Shown piece by piece: positions 17,362 to 26,799 of a stretch of 64,000 nt of DNA (within the stretch, counting starts at the first letter, position 1; each line of letters starts with the position of its first letter). The notes under the pieces were generated by a model. The model was given only the letters and a program-made list of their open reading frames with translations, had not been told where the DNA came from and ran no database searches. Made by a program: the position numbers and the translations under genes. The stretch is from contig NZ_CP095855.1 in NCBI RefSeq assembly GCF_023100805.1, forward strand, positions 7,853,001-7,917,000. The letters are read 5' to 3'. The stretch is from Chitinophaga filiformis. GTDB taxonomy: Bacteria; Bacteroidota; Bacteroidia; Chitinophagales; Chitinophagaceae.

Positions 17362-17871
17362 TTATGCTTTTTTCTTTTCACCAGGTGCTGGTATCAGCAG
17401 GTCCTGTTTTCCATAGATGAAACCTTCGCGTTTGTAGTTAGCAGGTGCAAATGTTTCTGTCAGATAGATAGCATCTTTCGGACAAGCCTCTTCACAAAAA
17501 CCACAGAAAATGCAACGCAGCATGTTGATCTCATAACGGGCAGCGTATTTCTCTTCACGGTACAGGTGCTCTTCACCTGGTTTCCTTTCTGCTGCTTCCA
17601 TAGTGATCGCTTCTGCCGGACAGGCTACTGCACACAAACCACAGGCGGTACAGTTCTCACGGCCTTCAGCGTCACGGTTCAATATATGCAGACCACGGAA
17701 TACAGGGCTGAACGGACGCTTCTGCTCCGGGTAACGCACTGTTTCCTTCCTCTTCCAGATATGCTTAAAGGTGATGATCATCCCTTTAATAATATTCCAC
17801 AAATAGATCTTCTCGATGAAGGTCATCGGTTTACGGTCTACCTGTCTTGCCCTACTTGTTAAAGCTTGCAT
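17362..17871 (-). CDS. nuoI: NADH-quinone oxidoreductase subunit I
   Basis: The 169-residue protein carries the two [4Fe-4S] clusters N6a/N6b of the complex I arm. The first motif is CTACGLCAVACP (C74, C77, C80, C84) and the second CIFCGFCEEACP (C120, C123, C126, C130). The N-terminus has the amphipathic region that holds it against the membrane. The C-terminal tail is Lys-rich. Alternative starts within the first 16 residues are possible (M1 or M16). Confidence 0.95.
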   Translation of the reverse strand: MQALTSRARQVDRKPMTFIEKIYLWNIIKGMIITFKHIWKRKETVRYPEQKRPFSPVFRGLHILNRDAEGRENCTACGLCAVACPAEAITMEAAERKPGEEHLYREEKYAARYEINMLRCIFCGFCEEACPKDAIYLTETFAPANYKREGFIYGKQDLLIPAPGEKKKA

Positions 17872-17897
17872 ATTATGCTATTAAAATAAGTCGTTAA

Positions 17898-18938
17898 TTA
17901 ATGTGAACTGCGATACAGTACGATCGCTCCTGTTATCAACATATTTGCCAGTGCCAGCGGGATCATAATGTTCCAGCCAAGACGCATCAGCTGATCGTAA
18001 CGGAACCTCGGGATGGTCCAGCGTACCCACATAAAGAAGAACAGGAAGCAGATGATCTTGATGAAGAGTGCTGCTGTTCCGAGGATTGTCACCAGGTTAG
18101 GCGCCAGTCCCAGGCTGTCCATATATGGGAAGGAATAACCTCCGAAGTAAAGGCTGGACATCAGCGCAGAGCTGATGAACATATTGATGTACTCTGCAAA
18201 CAGGTAGAAGCCCAGTTTCATGGAAGAGTACTCCAGGTGATAACCACCATTCAGCTCACTTTCAGCTTCTGACAGGTCGAACGGTGTACGGTTACACTCT
18301 GCAAAGGAACATACCAGGAATATCAGGAAGCCCAGTGGCTGGTATAATACATTCCAGCCGCCATGACGCTGCTGTTCTACAATTTCCTTGATGCTTAAAC
18401 TACCGGTCATCATCAGCAATGCGATCAGCGACAGGCCCATTGCCAGCTCGTAAGAGATGATCTGGGAAGCTGCGCGCACGGATGCCAGCAGGGAGTATTT
18501 GTTGTTGGAAGCCCATCCACCCAGCATGATACCATACACGCCTAAGCTCACTACTCCGAAAATGTATAAGATACCGATGTTAATATCTGCGATCTGCAGG
18601 GATACCGTATGACCGGCTATGGTCAGTGTGTCGCCCCAGGGAATCACCGCGCTTGTCATACAGGCTACGATCATTGCCAGGGAAGGCCCCAGAATGAACA
18701 GGAAACGGTTGGAATTGCCAGGTATAATTTCCTCTTTGAAGAAGAGTTTACCACCATCGGCCAGCGGCTGCAATAAACCCATAAAACCGGCCCTGTTAGG
18801 ACCAATCCTGTCCTGAATTATACTTGCTACTTTTCTTTCACCCCATGTGGAATACATCGCGACTACCAGTGATATCACCAGTACGCCGGATATCAGTACG
18901 ATCTTTTCGAGGATAAAGAACCAGTCTATGTTCATCAA
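17898..18938 (-). CDS. nuoH: NADH-quinone oxidoreductase subunit H
   Basis: The 346-residue membrane subunit builds the quinone chamber of complex I with NuoB and NuoD. It shows STWGERKVASIIQDRIGPNRAG, ADGGKLFFKEEI and the acidic loop CSFAECNRTPFDLSEAESELNGGYHLEYSS, which are the most conserved parts of NuoH. The length and eight-helix pattern are normal. Confidence 0.96.
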   Translation of the reverse strand: MMNIDWFFILEKIVLISGVLVISLVVAMYSTWGERKVASIIQDRIGPNRAGFMGLLQPLADGGKLFFKEEIIPGNSNRFLFILGPSLAMIVACMTSAVIPWGDTLTIAGHTVSLQIADINIGILYIFGVVSLGVYGIMLGGWASNNKYSLLASVRAASQIISYELAMGLSLIALLMMTGSLSIKEIVEQQRHGGWNVLYQPLGFLIFLVCSFAECNRTPFDLSEAESELNGGYHLEYSSMKLGFYLFAEYINMFISSALMSSLYFGGYSFPYMDSLGLAPNLVTILGTAALFIKIICFLFFFMWVRWTIPRFRYDQLMRLGWNIMIPLALANMLITGAIVLYRSSH

Positions 18939-18972
18939 ATACGAATTATATCAATTACGAATAAAGAGTGAA

Positions 18973-20064
18973 TTACTTCTTGTTAAAGTCATCTGAGTGT
19001 GCCGGGCCATCTATCTTAGACAGATCAATATCCGGTCTGTTCACCTCGCTGACCTTATGAATGTCCAGCAACAGCTTAGGCTGACGGCCATCCAGTACCT
19101 CTACCAGCGTATCTTTCGGTTTGTGCACGCCAACATAGTGACCCTGGGAAATAACGCTGTGACGGTCTATTTTACGAGGTCCTTCTATGATCCAGTCTTT
19201 CACATCTTTTTTATCGAAGCGGCAGGTATCGCAGATCCACTCTTCCACTTCACCGTATTTATCCTTACGGGCAGTTACGCGGAAAATCTCATCACCACGC
19301 ATCCACAATACGGTCTTACCGCAGCATTTAGGATCTTCACACTGACGGTGGGCATCTACCGGTTTCAGGAACCATACGCGGTTCTTGAAGCGGAAGGTTT
19401 TATCTGTCAGCGCACCTACGGGGCAAACGTCTATCACGTTACCGATAAAGTTGCTGTCCAATGCCTGGTGGATGTAAGTACCGATTTCTGCTGCTTCTCC
19501 ACGTCCCAGTACGCCGTGCTCACGTTTTTCAGTCAGCTGATCGGCGGTGAACACACAACGGTAGCAGAGGATGCAACGGGTCATGTGTAACTGTATCTTA
19601 TCGCCGATATCGATCCTTTCGAAGGTACGGCGTTTGAATTCGTAGCGTGTAGTATCTGCTCCGTGCTCATAGCTGAGGTCCTGCAGATGGCATTCCCCTG
19701 CCTGGTCGCACACGGGGCAGTCCAGCGGGTGGTTCAGCAACAGGAATTCCACTACTCCCTTACGTGCGTCCTGCACTTCAGGAGAGGTGATATTGGCCAC
19801 TTCCATACCGTCCATTACGTTGGTACGGCAGCTGGCCACCAGTTTAGGCATAGGACGGGGATCAGCTTCTGATCCTTTGGTTACTTTTACCAGGCAGGTA
19901 CGGCATTTACCACCGCTACCCTGCAGTTTGGAATAGTAACACATTGCAGGCGGCACGATATCTCCACCAATTTTACGGGCAGCATTCAGGATAGAAGTAC
20001 CCGGCTCCACTTCCACGGAGATATTATCGATCTTAACCTTAAAGAGTTTCTTTTCTTCAGCCAT
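18973..20064 (-). CDS. nuoG: NADH-quinone oxidoreductase subunit G, short form (Fe-S domains only)
   Basis: The 363-residue protein carries the Fe-S part of NuoG: a [2Fe-2S] ferredoxin domain (C42, C54, C57, C79), a His-Cys3 [4Fe-4S] site (H112, C116, C119, C125) and a further [4Fe-4S] site (C164, C167, C170 plus the Cys of DVCPVG). An extra four-Cys cluster-like segment follows (CEDPKCC and CDTC, about 265-303). The large C-terminal molybdopterin-oxidoreductase-like domain of enterobacterial or Thermus NuoG is absent. The gene ends normally 34 bases before nuoH, and comparably short NuoG proteins occur in Bacteroidota, so I see a lineage form and not a broken gene. Confidence 0.92.
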   Translation of the reverse strand: MAEEKKLFKVKIDNISVEVEPGTSILNAARKIGGDIVPPAMCYYSKLQGSGGKCRTCLVKVTKGSEADPRPMPKLVASCRTNVMDGMEVANITSPEVQDARKGVVEFLLLNHPLDCPVCDQAGECHLQDLSYEHGADTTRYEFKRRTFERIDIGDKIQLHMTRCILCYRCVFTADQLTEKREHGVLGRGEAAEIGTYIHQALDSNFIGNVIDVCPVGALTDKTFRFKNRVWFLKPVDAHRQCEDPKCCGKTVLWMRGDEIFRVTARKDKYGEVEEWICDTCRFDKKDVKDWIIEGPRKIDRHSVISQGHYVGVHKPKDTLVEVLDGRQPKLLLDIHKVSEVNRPDIDLSKIDGPAHSDDFNKK

Positions 20065-20086
20065 TTTGCATCGCTTAAATTGATTC

Positions 20087-21487
20087 TTATACAGCAGCAG
20101 GAGCAGCTATTTCCAGTGGATCTGCGTAATGTGCCAGTCCGTAGTTACGTTTGGTAGCCTCGTCAGGATGCAGCACATGCCATTCAAACTCATCACGGAA
20201 GTGACGGATAGCAGCTGCTACCGGCCAGGCAGCAGCATCGCCCAGCGGGCAGATGGTGTTACCTTCTATTTTACGCTGGATATCCCACAGCAGATCTATA
20301 TCACTCATTTTGCCCTTGCCGTTCTCTATATTATGCAGTACACGCTTCATCCAGCCGGTACCTTCACGGCATGGGCTGCACTGTCCGCAGCTCTCATGGT
20401 GATAGAAACGGGCAAATGTCAGGGTGTTCTTGACAATACACTGGTCTTCGTCCAGCACAATGAAACCACCGGAACCGAGCATAGTACCTGTAGCGAAACC
20501 ACCATCGGCGAGGCTTTCGTAGGTCATCATGCGCTGCTCGCCTTTTGCTGTTTTCAGCAGCAGGTTAGCCGGCAGGATAGGTACGGAAGAACCACCGGGG
20601 ATGCATGCCTTCAGGCGTTTGCCGTTAGGGATGCCACCACAGTATTCATCGGAGTAGATGAACTCCTCCACGGAGATATTCATCTCGATCTCGTACACCC
20701 CTGGTTTGTTTATATTACCACAGGCAGAGATCAGTTTAGTACCGGTAGATTTACCGATACCGTATTTTGCGTATTCTTCACCACCGATGCGCAGGATAGG
20801 CACAACAGTAGCCAGTGTTTCTACGTTATTCACCACAGTCGGGCAGTCCCACAGACCTTTTACAGCCGGGAATGGCGGTTTGATACGCGGGTTACCACGT
20901 TTACCTTCCAGGGATTCTATCAGGGCAGTTTCCTCACCACAGATATAAGCGCCGGCGCCACGCTGTACATATATTTCGAGATCAAAGCCGGAGCCCTGGA
21001 TATTCTTACCCAGCCAGCCGTTCTTCTTTGCTTCTGCGATAGCCTGTTCCAGGATGTCAGGGATCCAGGCGTACTCACCACGGATATAGATATAGCAGCT
21101 GTTGCAACCCAGTGTATAGCTGGAGATGAGCAGGCCTTCTATGAGCAGGTGAGGGATAAATTCCATCAGGTAACGGTCTTTGAATGTACCTGGTTCGGAT
21201 TCGTCCGCATTGCACACCAGGTAGCGGGGCACGCCTTCCGGTTTTGCAATGAAGCTCCATTTCATACCGGTAGGGAAACCGGCGCCACCACGACCTCTCA
21301 GACCGCTCTTTTTTACCTCATCCAGCACCTGGTCAGGTGTCATGCTTTTCAGCGCTTTTTCCGCAGATCCATAACCTCCGTTGGCCCGGTATACATCATA
21401 GTACCGGATGCCTTCTATGTGCGCTTTGTCAAAAAGTAGTTTGCGTCCCATCTTACTTTTTATGATTGTAGACCGTATTCCGGCCAT
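20087..21487 (-). CDS. nuoF: NADH-quinone oxidoreductase subunit F
   Basis: The 466-residue protein binds NADH, FMN and the N3 [4Fe-4S] cluster, and is the electron entry point of complex I. The glycine-rich NADH loop GLRGRGGAGFPTGMKW is at 62-77, the FMN loop CNADESEPGT at 92-101, and cluster ligands are C367, C370, C373 and C413 (ESCGQCSPC and CPLGDAAAWP). It starts eight bases after the nuoE stop codon, consistent with coupled expression of the NADH-dehydrogenase module. Confidence 0.97.
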   Translation of the reverse strand: MAGIRSTIIKSKMGRKLLFDKAHIEGIRYYDVYRANGGYGSAEKALKSMTPDQVLDEVKKSGLRGRGGAGFPTGMKWSFIAKPEGVPRYLVCNADESEPGTFKDRYLMEFIPHLLIEGLLISSYTLGCNSCYIYIRGEYAWIPDILEQAIAEAKKNGWLGKNIQGSGFDLEIYVQRGAGAYICGEETALIESLEGKRGNPRIKPPFPAVKGLWDCPTVVNNVETLATVVPILRIGGEEYAKYGIGKSTGTKLISACGNINKPGVYEIEMNISVEEFIYSDEYCGGIPNGKRLKACIPGGSSVPILPANLLLKTAKGEQRMMTYESLADGGFATGTMLGSGGFIVLDEDQCIVKNTLTFARFYHHESCGQCSPCREGTGWMKRVLHNIENGKGKMSDIDLLWDIQRKIEGNTICPLGDAAAWPVAAAIRHFRDEFEWHVLHPDEATKRNYGLAHYADPLEIAAPAAV

Positions 21488-21495
21488 TCAAAGTT

Positions 21496-21981
21496 TTAGT
21501 TTGCTTTAACCCTGCATTCCTCAATGATAGCATCTACCTTTTCAGGGGTCAGGTGCTCACGATAGTGTTTGCCCAGCTGCATCATAGGAGCGTATCCGCA
21601 GGCGCCGAGGCATTCTACTGTCTTGAGGGTGAACAGGCCATCTTTGGTGGTTTCGCCCACGCCGATGTCCAGTTTCTTTTTGATATAGTCAATGATGTTG
21701 TCTGAGCCACGCAGCATGCAGGGGCCTGTCTGGCATACTTCAAATACGTATTTACCAACAGGCTTCAGGTTAAACATCGAGTAAAAGGTAGCCACCTCAT
21801 ACACTTCGATCGGTTTGATCTGCAGCAGGGAAGCCACGTAATCCATGGTTTCCGCGCTCAGCCATCCGCCAAACTCTTCCTGTGCCAGATGCAGCACGGG
21901 AATCAGGGCGCTCTTCTGTTTCCCTGCCGGGTAACGGGCGATGATCTCTTTTACCTTATTCAGTTTCTCTTCAGAAAACAT
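21496..21981 (-). CDS. nuoE: NADH-quinone oxidoreductase subunit E
   Basis: The 161-residue thioredoxin-fold protein binds the N1a [2Fe-2S] cluster. The four ligands are visible as CQTGPC (C83, C88) and CLGAC (C124, C128). The N-terminal helical region LIPVLHLAQEEFGGW and VYEVATFYSMF are typical of NuoE. It lies 24 bases after nuoD. Confidence 0.96.
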   Translation of the reverse strand: MFSEEKLNKVKEIIARYPAGKQKSALIPVLHLAQEEFGGWLSAETMDYVASLLQIKPIEVYEVATFYSMFNLKPVGKYVFEVCQTGPCMLRGSDNIIDYIKKKLDIGVGETTKDGLFTLKTVECLGACGYAPMMQLGKHYREHLTPEKVDAIIEECRVKAN

Positions 21982-22005
21982 AACTATGAAAGAAAAAATT
22001 AATAA

Positions 22006-23229
22006 TTAAGCATCCAGTTCACCTGCTATCAGATTCAGGCTACTCATACAGATTACGGCATCGCTGAGCATTGCGCCTTTGATCAGTTCTGCATAAGCCT
22101 GGTAATATATGAAACATGGGCGGCGGAAGTGCAGCCTGTAAGGGCTACGGCCACCATCGCTGATGAGATAGAATCCCAGTTCGCCGTTGGCTCCTTCTAC
22201 AGGATTGTACAGTTCGCCCGGCAGGATATCCGATTCACCCATGATGATCTTGAAGTGGTATATCAGCGCTTCCATTTTGGTGTATACCGCGCTCTTTTCA
22301 GGCAGATAATAAGCAGGTACGTCTGCATGGTATACATCTGAAGGCAGGTCTTTCAGCTTGTCCATGGCCTGGCGGATGATGCTCAGGCTTTCCCACATTT
22401 CGGCATTACGCACCAGGAAGCGGTCGTAACAGTCGCCCGTGGTACCTACCGGTATATTAAACTCGAAATCTTCATAAGAGCAATATGGCTGTGCCACGCG
22501 CACGTCGTAGTCCACACCGGCAGCGCGCAGGTTAGGGCCGGTAAAGCCGTAGTTGATGGCTCTTTCCGCACTGATAGGGCCAACGCCCTGTGTTCTTTCC
22601 ATGAAGATACGGTTACGGTTCATCAGGGTTTCGAACTCCTTCAGCGCCACCGGGTATTCTTTCAGGAAACGTTCTATTTTTTCAAACGCCGCAGGTGTAA
22701 AGTTTCTTTCAAAACCACCCACACGGCCAATATTGGTTGTCAGACGGGAACCGCATATTTCCTCATAGATCTCATAAGCCAGCTCACGGTATTTCATGAG
22801 GTAGAGGAAGCCGGAGAAGGCGCCGCTGTCCACGCCTACCACACCGTTACAGATCAGGTGGTCGGTAATACGGGCCAGTTCCATGATGATCACACGGAGG
22901 TAGTCAACGCGCTTGGGGGTTTTAATACCCAGCAGTTTCTCTACGGTCATGTGCCATCCCATATTATTGATAGGAGACGAACAATAGTTCAGACGGTCAG
23001 TTAAAGGAGTGATCTGGTAGTAAGGGCGTCTTTCTGCGATCTTCTCAAATGCACGGTGGATATACCCTACAGTAGATTCCGAACTCACGATACGCTCGCC
23101 GTCAATTTCCAGGATATTCTGAAATACCCCGTGTGTGGCGGGGTGGGTAGGTCCCAGGTTAAGGGTTTGTGTTTGCCTCTCTATGGAGCCTTCCGGCAGT
23201 GTGATATGTTGCTGCTCTGACATGTTCAA
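22006..23229 (-). CDS. nuoD: NADH-quinone oxidoreductase subunit D
   Basis: The 407-residue protein is the 49-kDa subunit homologue lining the quinone pocket. LNLGPTHPATHGVFQ holds the quinone-interacting His, and SSPINNMGWHM and GGRSPYRLHFRRP are further signatures. In this organism NuoC and NuoD are separate genes, unlike the fused form of enterobacteria. It follows nuoC after 12 bases. Confidence 0.97.
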   Translation of the reverse strand: MNMSEQQHITLPEGSIERQTQTLNLGPTHPATHGVFQNILEIDGERIVSSESTVGYIHRAFEKIAERRPYYQITPLTDRLNYCSSPINNMGWHMTVEKLLGIKTPKRVDYLRVIIMELARITDHLICNGVVGVDSGAFSGFLYLMKYRELAYEIYEEICGSRLTTNIGRVGGFERNFTPAAFEKIERFLKEYPVALKEFETLMNRNRIFMERTQGVGPISAERAINYGFTGPNLRAAGVDYDVRVAQPYCSYEDFEFNIPVGTTGDCYDRFLVRNAEMWESLSIIRQAMDKLKDLPSDVYHADVPAYYLPEKSAVYTKMEALIYHFKIIMGESDILPGELYNPVEGANGELGFYLISDGGRSPYRLHFRRPCFIYYQAYAELIKGAMLSDAVICMSSLNLIAGELDA

Positions 23230-23241
23230 ACGAATAATTTA

Positions 23242-23763
23242 TTAAATGCCAATATGCCCGCCGCGGCCGAACATTTCATCATCTTTATCGGTACGGGTCT
23301 GATCTTCCAGCGGAAATTCCTTACGCATAGGGAAATAGGTCATTTCGTCCACGTTCAGGATACGTTTCAGGTTCGGGTGCCCCACGAAGTTCACACCGAA
23401 GAAGTCGTATGTTTCCCTTTCCATCCAGTTGGCTGATTCAAACAGCCGGGTAGCTGTGAATACACGAGTATCCTCAATGCTGGTGTAAACTTTAAAACGC
23501 AGTCTCACTCTTTCCCTGAAATTGTACAGGTGGTATACTACCGCCAGCTCCTCTCCTGTTCTGTTGGGATAGTGTACGGCAGTGAGGTCCGTTAAAAAAC
23601 GAAATTGCAGTTCCTCATCATCGTACAGGAACTGCATTACTTTCAGGTTCAGGTCTTTCGGTGCGGTAAATGATAGCATCCCAAAGGATTCTTCCACCTG
23701 GCTGATTGATTCCCCAAACTTTTCTGCTAACCTTTGCTTTATATAGTCGTTTGTCAAAGACAT
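23242..23763 (-). CDS. nuoC: NADH-quinone oxidoreductase subunit C
   Basis: The 173-residue protein is the 30-kDa subunit homologue. RVRLRFKVYTSIEDTRVFTATRLFESANWMERETYDFFGVNFVGHPNLKRIL is its typical core, ending with FPLEDQTR. It scaffolds NuoD in the peripheral arm and carries no cofactor. The 62-base spacer to nuoB contains an ATTACGATTT word next to the start. Confidence 0.96.
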   Translation of the reverse strand: MSLTNDYIKQRLAEKFGESISQVEESFGMLSFTAPKDLNLKVMQFLYDDEELQFRFLTDLTAVHYPNRTGEELAVVYHLYNFRERVRLRFKVYTSIEDTRVFTATRLFESANWMERETYDFFGVNFVGHPNLKRILNVDEMTYFPMRKEFPLEDQTRTDKDDEMFGRGGHIGI

Positions 23764-23825
23764 TACGATTTCAATTTTCTATTTCAGATTGACTTTTCGG
23801 ATATGATCTTCTTTCGTGTGGTAGA

Positions 23826-24389
23826 TTACTCGATACCGTAAGAGTTCAATAATTCCTTGTATTTGTCGGTGTGACGGCGGCGCAGGCTTTCCTGTCCCAC
23901 CAGTTCCTGTACGCGCATAAAACCATCTATAATGGCCTCAGGACGCGGAGGGCAACCGGGAACATATACATCTACCGGGATCACCTGGTCTATACCCTGC
24001 AATACGGAGTAAGTATCAAACACACCGCCGCTGCATGCGCAGGCGCCTACAGCTACTACCCAGCGGGGTTCAGCCATTTGCAGGTATACCTGGCGTAATA
24101 CAGGGCCCATTTTCTTGGAAATTGTACCCATTACCATTAATAAGTCACACTGGCGGGGAGTGAAGGCCATTCTTTCAGAACCGAAACGGGCCATATCGTA
24201 GGTAGAGGCCATGGTTGCCATAAATTCAATACCACAACAGGAGGTAGCGAAAGGTAAAGGCCAGATGGAGTTTTTACGTGCCAGACCAATTACCTGGTCG
24301 AATTTTGTAGCAAAAAACCCTTCCCCTGCATACCCATCGGGTACTTCCACACTCTTCACTTTTTCATTATACTGGACCGGACGTGCCAT
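23826..24389 (-). CDS. nuoB: NADH-quinone oxidoreductase subunit B
   Basis: The 187-residue protein carries the N2 [4Fe-4S] cluster that reduces quinone. The ligands are visible as C51 and C52 (SCCGIEFMA), C117 (GACACSGG) and C146 (PGCPPRP). The length is normal. A 100-base spacer separates it from nuoA and contains a small hairpin (24441-24464). Confidence 0.97.
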   Translation of the reverse strand: MARPVQYNEKVKSVEVPDGYAGEGFFATKFDQVIGLARKNSIWPLPFATSCCGIEFMATMASTYDMARFGSERMAFTPRQCDLLMVMGTISKKMGPVLRQVYLQMAEPRWVVAVGACACSGGVFDTYSVLQGIDQVIPVDVYVPGCPPRPEAIIDGFMRVQELVGQESLRRRHTDKYKELLNSYGIE

Positions 24390-24489
24390 ACCATGTCAGA
24401 TTTAAAAATTTTCACAATCAGATTTGACCTAAACGCACACGGGATTGCCAGCCACCGGCAACCCTTCTGCTAATATGCTTATATAAAAA

Positions 24490-24882
24490 TCAGTCTTCCC
24501 ATTTCAGCGCTCCCTTCTTCAGGATATAGAAGAAGCCGCCCATAAAGAACGCAACGAACAGTAACATGGCCATAAAGCCATCCCAGCCCAGTTCTCTGAA
24601 ATTCACCGCATAAGGATAAAAGAAGATCACTTCTACGTCAAAAAGCACGAACAGAATGGCGGTTAGGAAGTACTTAATGGCTACTGGCTGGCGTGCGTTG
24701 CCTTTTTGTTCAATACCACTTTCAAAGGTAGCAAGTTTGTCGCTGGTTTTACGTTTTGGCCCCAAAAAATGCGTTGCAAGCATTGTAATTCCAACAAAGC
24801 CCAATGCAGCTACCAACTGCAGAACAATGGGAAAATAGCTGAAAGGAGTGGTTGCGGACAATAATTCTGTGTCTGTAAACAT
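24490..24882 (-). CDS. nuoA: NADH-quinone oxidoreductase subunit A
   Basis: The 130-residue protein has three membrane helices with the conserved cytoplasmic loop YESG-like FESGIEQKGNARQPVAIKYFL and the acidic FVLFDVEVIFFYP helix. I place the start at the ATG at 24882 (MFTDTELL). The strong promoter at 24916-24946 lies inside the longer open frame that begins at 24945, and AGGGAAG precedes the chosen ATG at a good distance. First gene of the fourteen-gene nuo operon. Confidence 0.93.
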   Translation of the reverse strand: MFTDTELLSATTPFSYFPIVLQLVAALGFVGITMLATHFLGPKRKTSDKLATFESGIEQKGNARQPVAIKYFLTAILFVLFDVEVIFFYPYAVNFRELGWDGFMAMLLFVAFFMGGFFYILKKGALKWED

Positions 24883-24915
24883 AAGCTTCCCTGTATAAAT
24901 CGTTCTCCGAATGAG

Positions 24916-24946
24916 CAAAAATAGGCTAACTAATGCAAAATTCAAA
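24916..24946 (-). promoter_or_regulatory. Bacteroidota housekeeping promoter of the nuo operon
   Basis: Read on the minus strand, TTTG (24946-24943) is followed after exactly 19 bp by TATTTTTG (24923-24916), a full match to the Bacteroidota -33/-7 consensus. The predicted start site is about 25-30 bases before the nuoA ATG. Confidence 0.8.
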
Positions 24947-24992
24947 TCTTATGAAGGATTAAAATATTATCTTTTTTCACCAACCGGCAATT

Positions 24993-25024
24993 AAAAAGCC
25001 TCCTGTCAGGCGACAGGAGGCTTT
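24993..25024 (-). terminator. Terminator of the TPR gene
   Basis: A perfect 13-bp stem (24995-25007 with 25012-25024) with a 4-base loop reads into a T run on the minus strand, 20 bases after the stop codon of the TPR gene. Confidence 0.9.
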
Positions 25025-25043
25025 CCTATAAATTTTAAACCAA

Positions 25044-26768
25044 TTACTTTTTGTTACCCTGAGCTGGTTTAACAGCTGCAGCTTTGGATTTATTTTCCTG
25101 GTTTTCCTGGATCGCTTTCACGGTAGCGTTGTTAGGATCGATAGCCAGTACTTTGTCCATCCAGATCTTCATATTTGCCTGATCATCCTTATTGTAGTAG
25201 TAGATCATCATATACTGATAAGGGAACATCAGCTGGGCTGGTTTGTTCATCTTCTCATCTCCTTTGATCTCAAAGAATTTCTGGAAGTAAGGAACAGCAA
25301 CACCTGATTTTGCTTCAGGATCTTTCGCCATGTTGGCACGACCTCTCCAGTAAATACCTAAAGCTTCGTTGTTAGGATATTTAGCTGCGAAGGCGCCCCA
25401 GGTTGAATCTGCCGCATCGTATTCACGTGCGTAGATCTCCATGGTACCTTTAAAGAACATATCCTGCACTTTACCGCTGTTCTGCTCATCAGTAAAATCA
25501 TTTACCAGTTTGCCATACCACTCTGCTGAACGTTTGAAGTCATGCATTGCTTTAAAGTTCTCAGCAACGGCCCTGTATTTTTCAACATCTTTTGCCGTAT
25601 CAGCCAGTGCGTATTTCTCCAGGTACATACCAGCCAGAGAATCGTTGATCGCTTCCTGTGCAGAATCAGTTACATGCTGCTGGTAGATAGCGCTCAGCAG
25701 TTTGTAGTCGTTAGCCTGGAGCTTAGCATCTCCAACGGATTTAACGTACTCTTCGATCACCTGTTTACCGGTAGTGGTATCACCTTTCTGCAGATAAGCA
25801 TCTGTCAGCAGGCGTACGAATTTACCTTTATTACCTTCAGTTGTCTGGGGTAATACGGCTTTCGTTTTGCTGATAGCAGCGTCATAGTCTTTACGGTAGA
25901 AAGCGATAGCAGCCAGGTTGTATTCGTTTTCCAGTTTACCAGCGCCCTCACCTACTGCCGCCATATATTTCTCCAGGTACTTAGCTGCATTTTCGAGTGA
26001 CAGCTGAGCTTTGGTTGGAGTGATATAGAACTGGTACAGTTCGTAGTAAGCTGGTGCGTAGTTTGCGTCCAGATTGGTGGCTTTTGTCCAATCATTTACG
26101 GCATCCTGCAACAGTTTAGCGTTGTAGTTCACCAGACCCTGTTTCATTACAGCTTCAGCGTTGTTAGGCTCGAGTTCCAGCGCCTTGTCGTAAGCAGTGA
26201 TGGCTTTACCACCATTCTCACCACCCAGGAGGCGGTAAGCGTCGCCTAATTCTATATAATCTGCAGCTTTTGCAGTATATACTTCTTTCTTTTTACGGCC
26301 TTCATTGTTCAGCAGTTTTTCCATTACTGACAATGCATAACCGCGGTCGCCACCTTTTATTTCAGTGTTTGCATCTGCAATAGCGCGGGCTACATCACCG
26401 TTACGTCCTTCGGTAGCAGTGCTGGCGGCTTCAAATTTTTGTTTTGCTGCAGCAGCGTCACCTTTCAGCAGGTCGATACGGCCGAGGCCAGCCTGTAACA
26501 AAGGCGAGGTAGGCACAGCCTGCAGTCCTTTCTGAAAAGTTGCAGCAGCACCGGCGTCATCATGCAGGCCCAGCTGCGCAATACCCAGGTAGTAATACCC
26601 CCTGTCATCGGTTGGCTTGGCCGCTATTACTTTTTGCAGATTTTCTTTGGCTGTTTCATACTTGCCATAATACAGGTCTTTCAATCCATCTTCTACAGAT
26701 TGGGCCATTACGCCGTTCGCGACGCACAGCAATGCAACAATTAAACTTTTCCGTCTGTTCATGAGCAA
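25044..26768 (-). CDS. Exported tetratricopeptide-repeat protein
   Basis: The 574-residue product has a signal peptide (RRKSLIVALLCVANGVMAQ) and a series of helical TPR units, for example GYYYLGIAQLGLHDDAGAAATFQKGLQ, AITAYDKALELEPNNAEAVMKQGLVNY and NLDANYAPAYYELYQFYI. The C-terminal end is low-complexity (Lys, Ala, Gln, Asn). It is expected to act in the periplasm as a protein-interaction scaffold. It starts 31 bases after the PstS-like gene and probably shares its transcript. Similar TPR and PstS-like gene pairs follow exbB/exbD/tonB genes in many Bacteroidota, but those genes are not present here. Confidence 0.85.
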   Translation of the reverse strand: MLMNRRKSLIVALLCVANGVMAQSVEDGLKDLYYGKYETAKENLQKVIAAKPTDDRGYYYLGIAQLGLHDDAGAAATFQKGLQAVPTSPLLQAGLGRIDLLKGDAAAAKQKFEAASTATEGRNGDVARAIADANTEIKGGDRGYALSVMEKLLNNEGRKKKEVYTAKAADYIELGDAYRLLGGENGGKAITAYDKALELEPNNAEAVMKQGLVNYNAKLLQDAVNDWTKATNLDANYAPAYYELYQFYITPTKAQLSLENAAKYLEKYMAAVGEGAGKLENEYNLAAIAFYRKDYDAAISKTKAVLPQTTEGNKGKFVRLLTDAYLQKGDTTTGKQVIEEYVKSVGDAKLQANDYKLLSAIYQQHVTDSAQEAINDSLAGMYLEKYALADTAKDVEKYRAVAENFKAMHDFKRSAEWYGKLVNDFTDEQNSGKVQDMFFKGTMEIYAREYDAADSTWGAFAAKYPNNEALGIYWRGRANMAKDPEAKSGVAVPYFQKFFEIKGDEKMNKPAQLMFPYQYMMIYYYNKDDQANMKIWMDKVLAIDPNNATVKAIQENQENKSKAAAVKPAQGNKK

Positions 26769-26799
26769 TCCGGTTTTTAATTTTAGTTGTGTTAGTTTT

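Noticed and set aside
18973..20064. Frameshifted or truncated nuoG
   Set aside because: The gene ends in a normal stop codon 34 bases before nuoH with no remnant of the missing domain, and short NuoG is usual in this phylum.
20129..21439. Open frame of 436 codons on the plus strand opposite nuoF
   Set aside because: It is the antisense shadow of nuoF: it lacks family motifs and its composition (many His, Thr, Phe, Cys) is that of a reverse-complemented coding region.
24883..24945. Longer N-terminus for nuoA
   Set aside because: It would place the full-consensus promoter partly inside the coding sequence and add residues that do not match NuoA.
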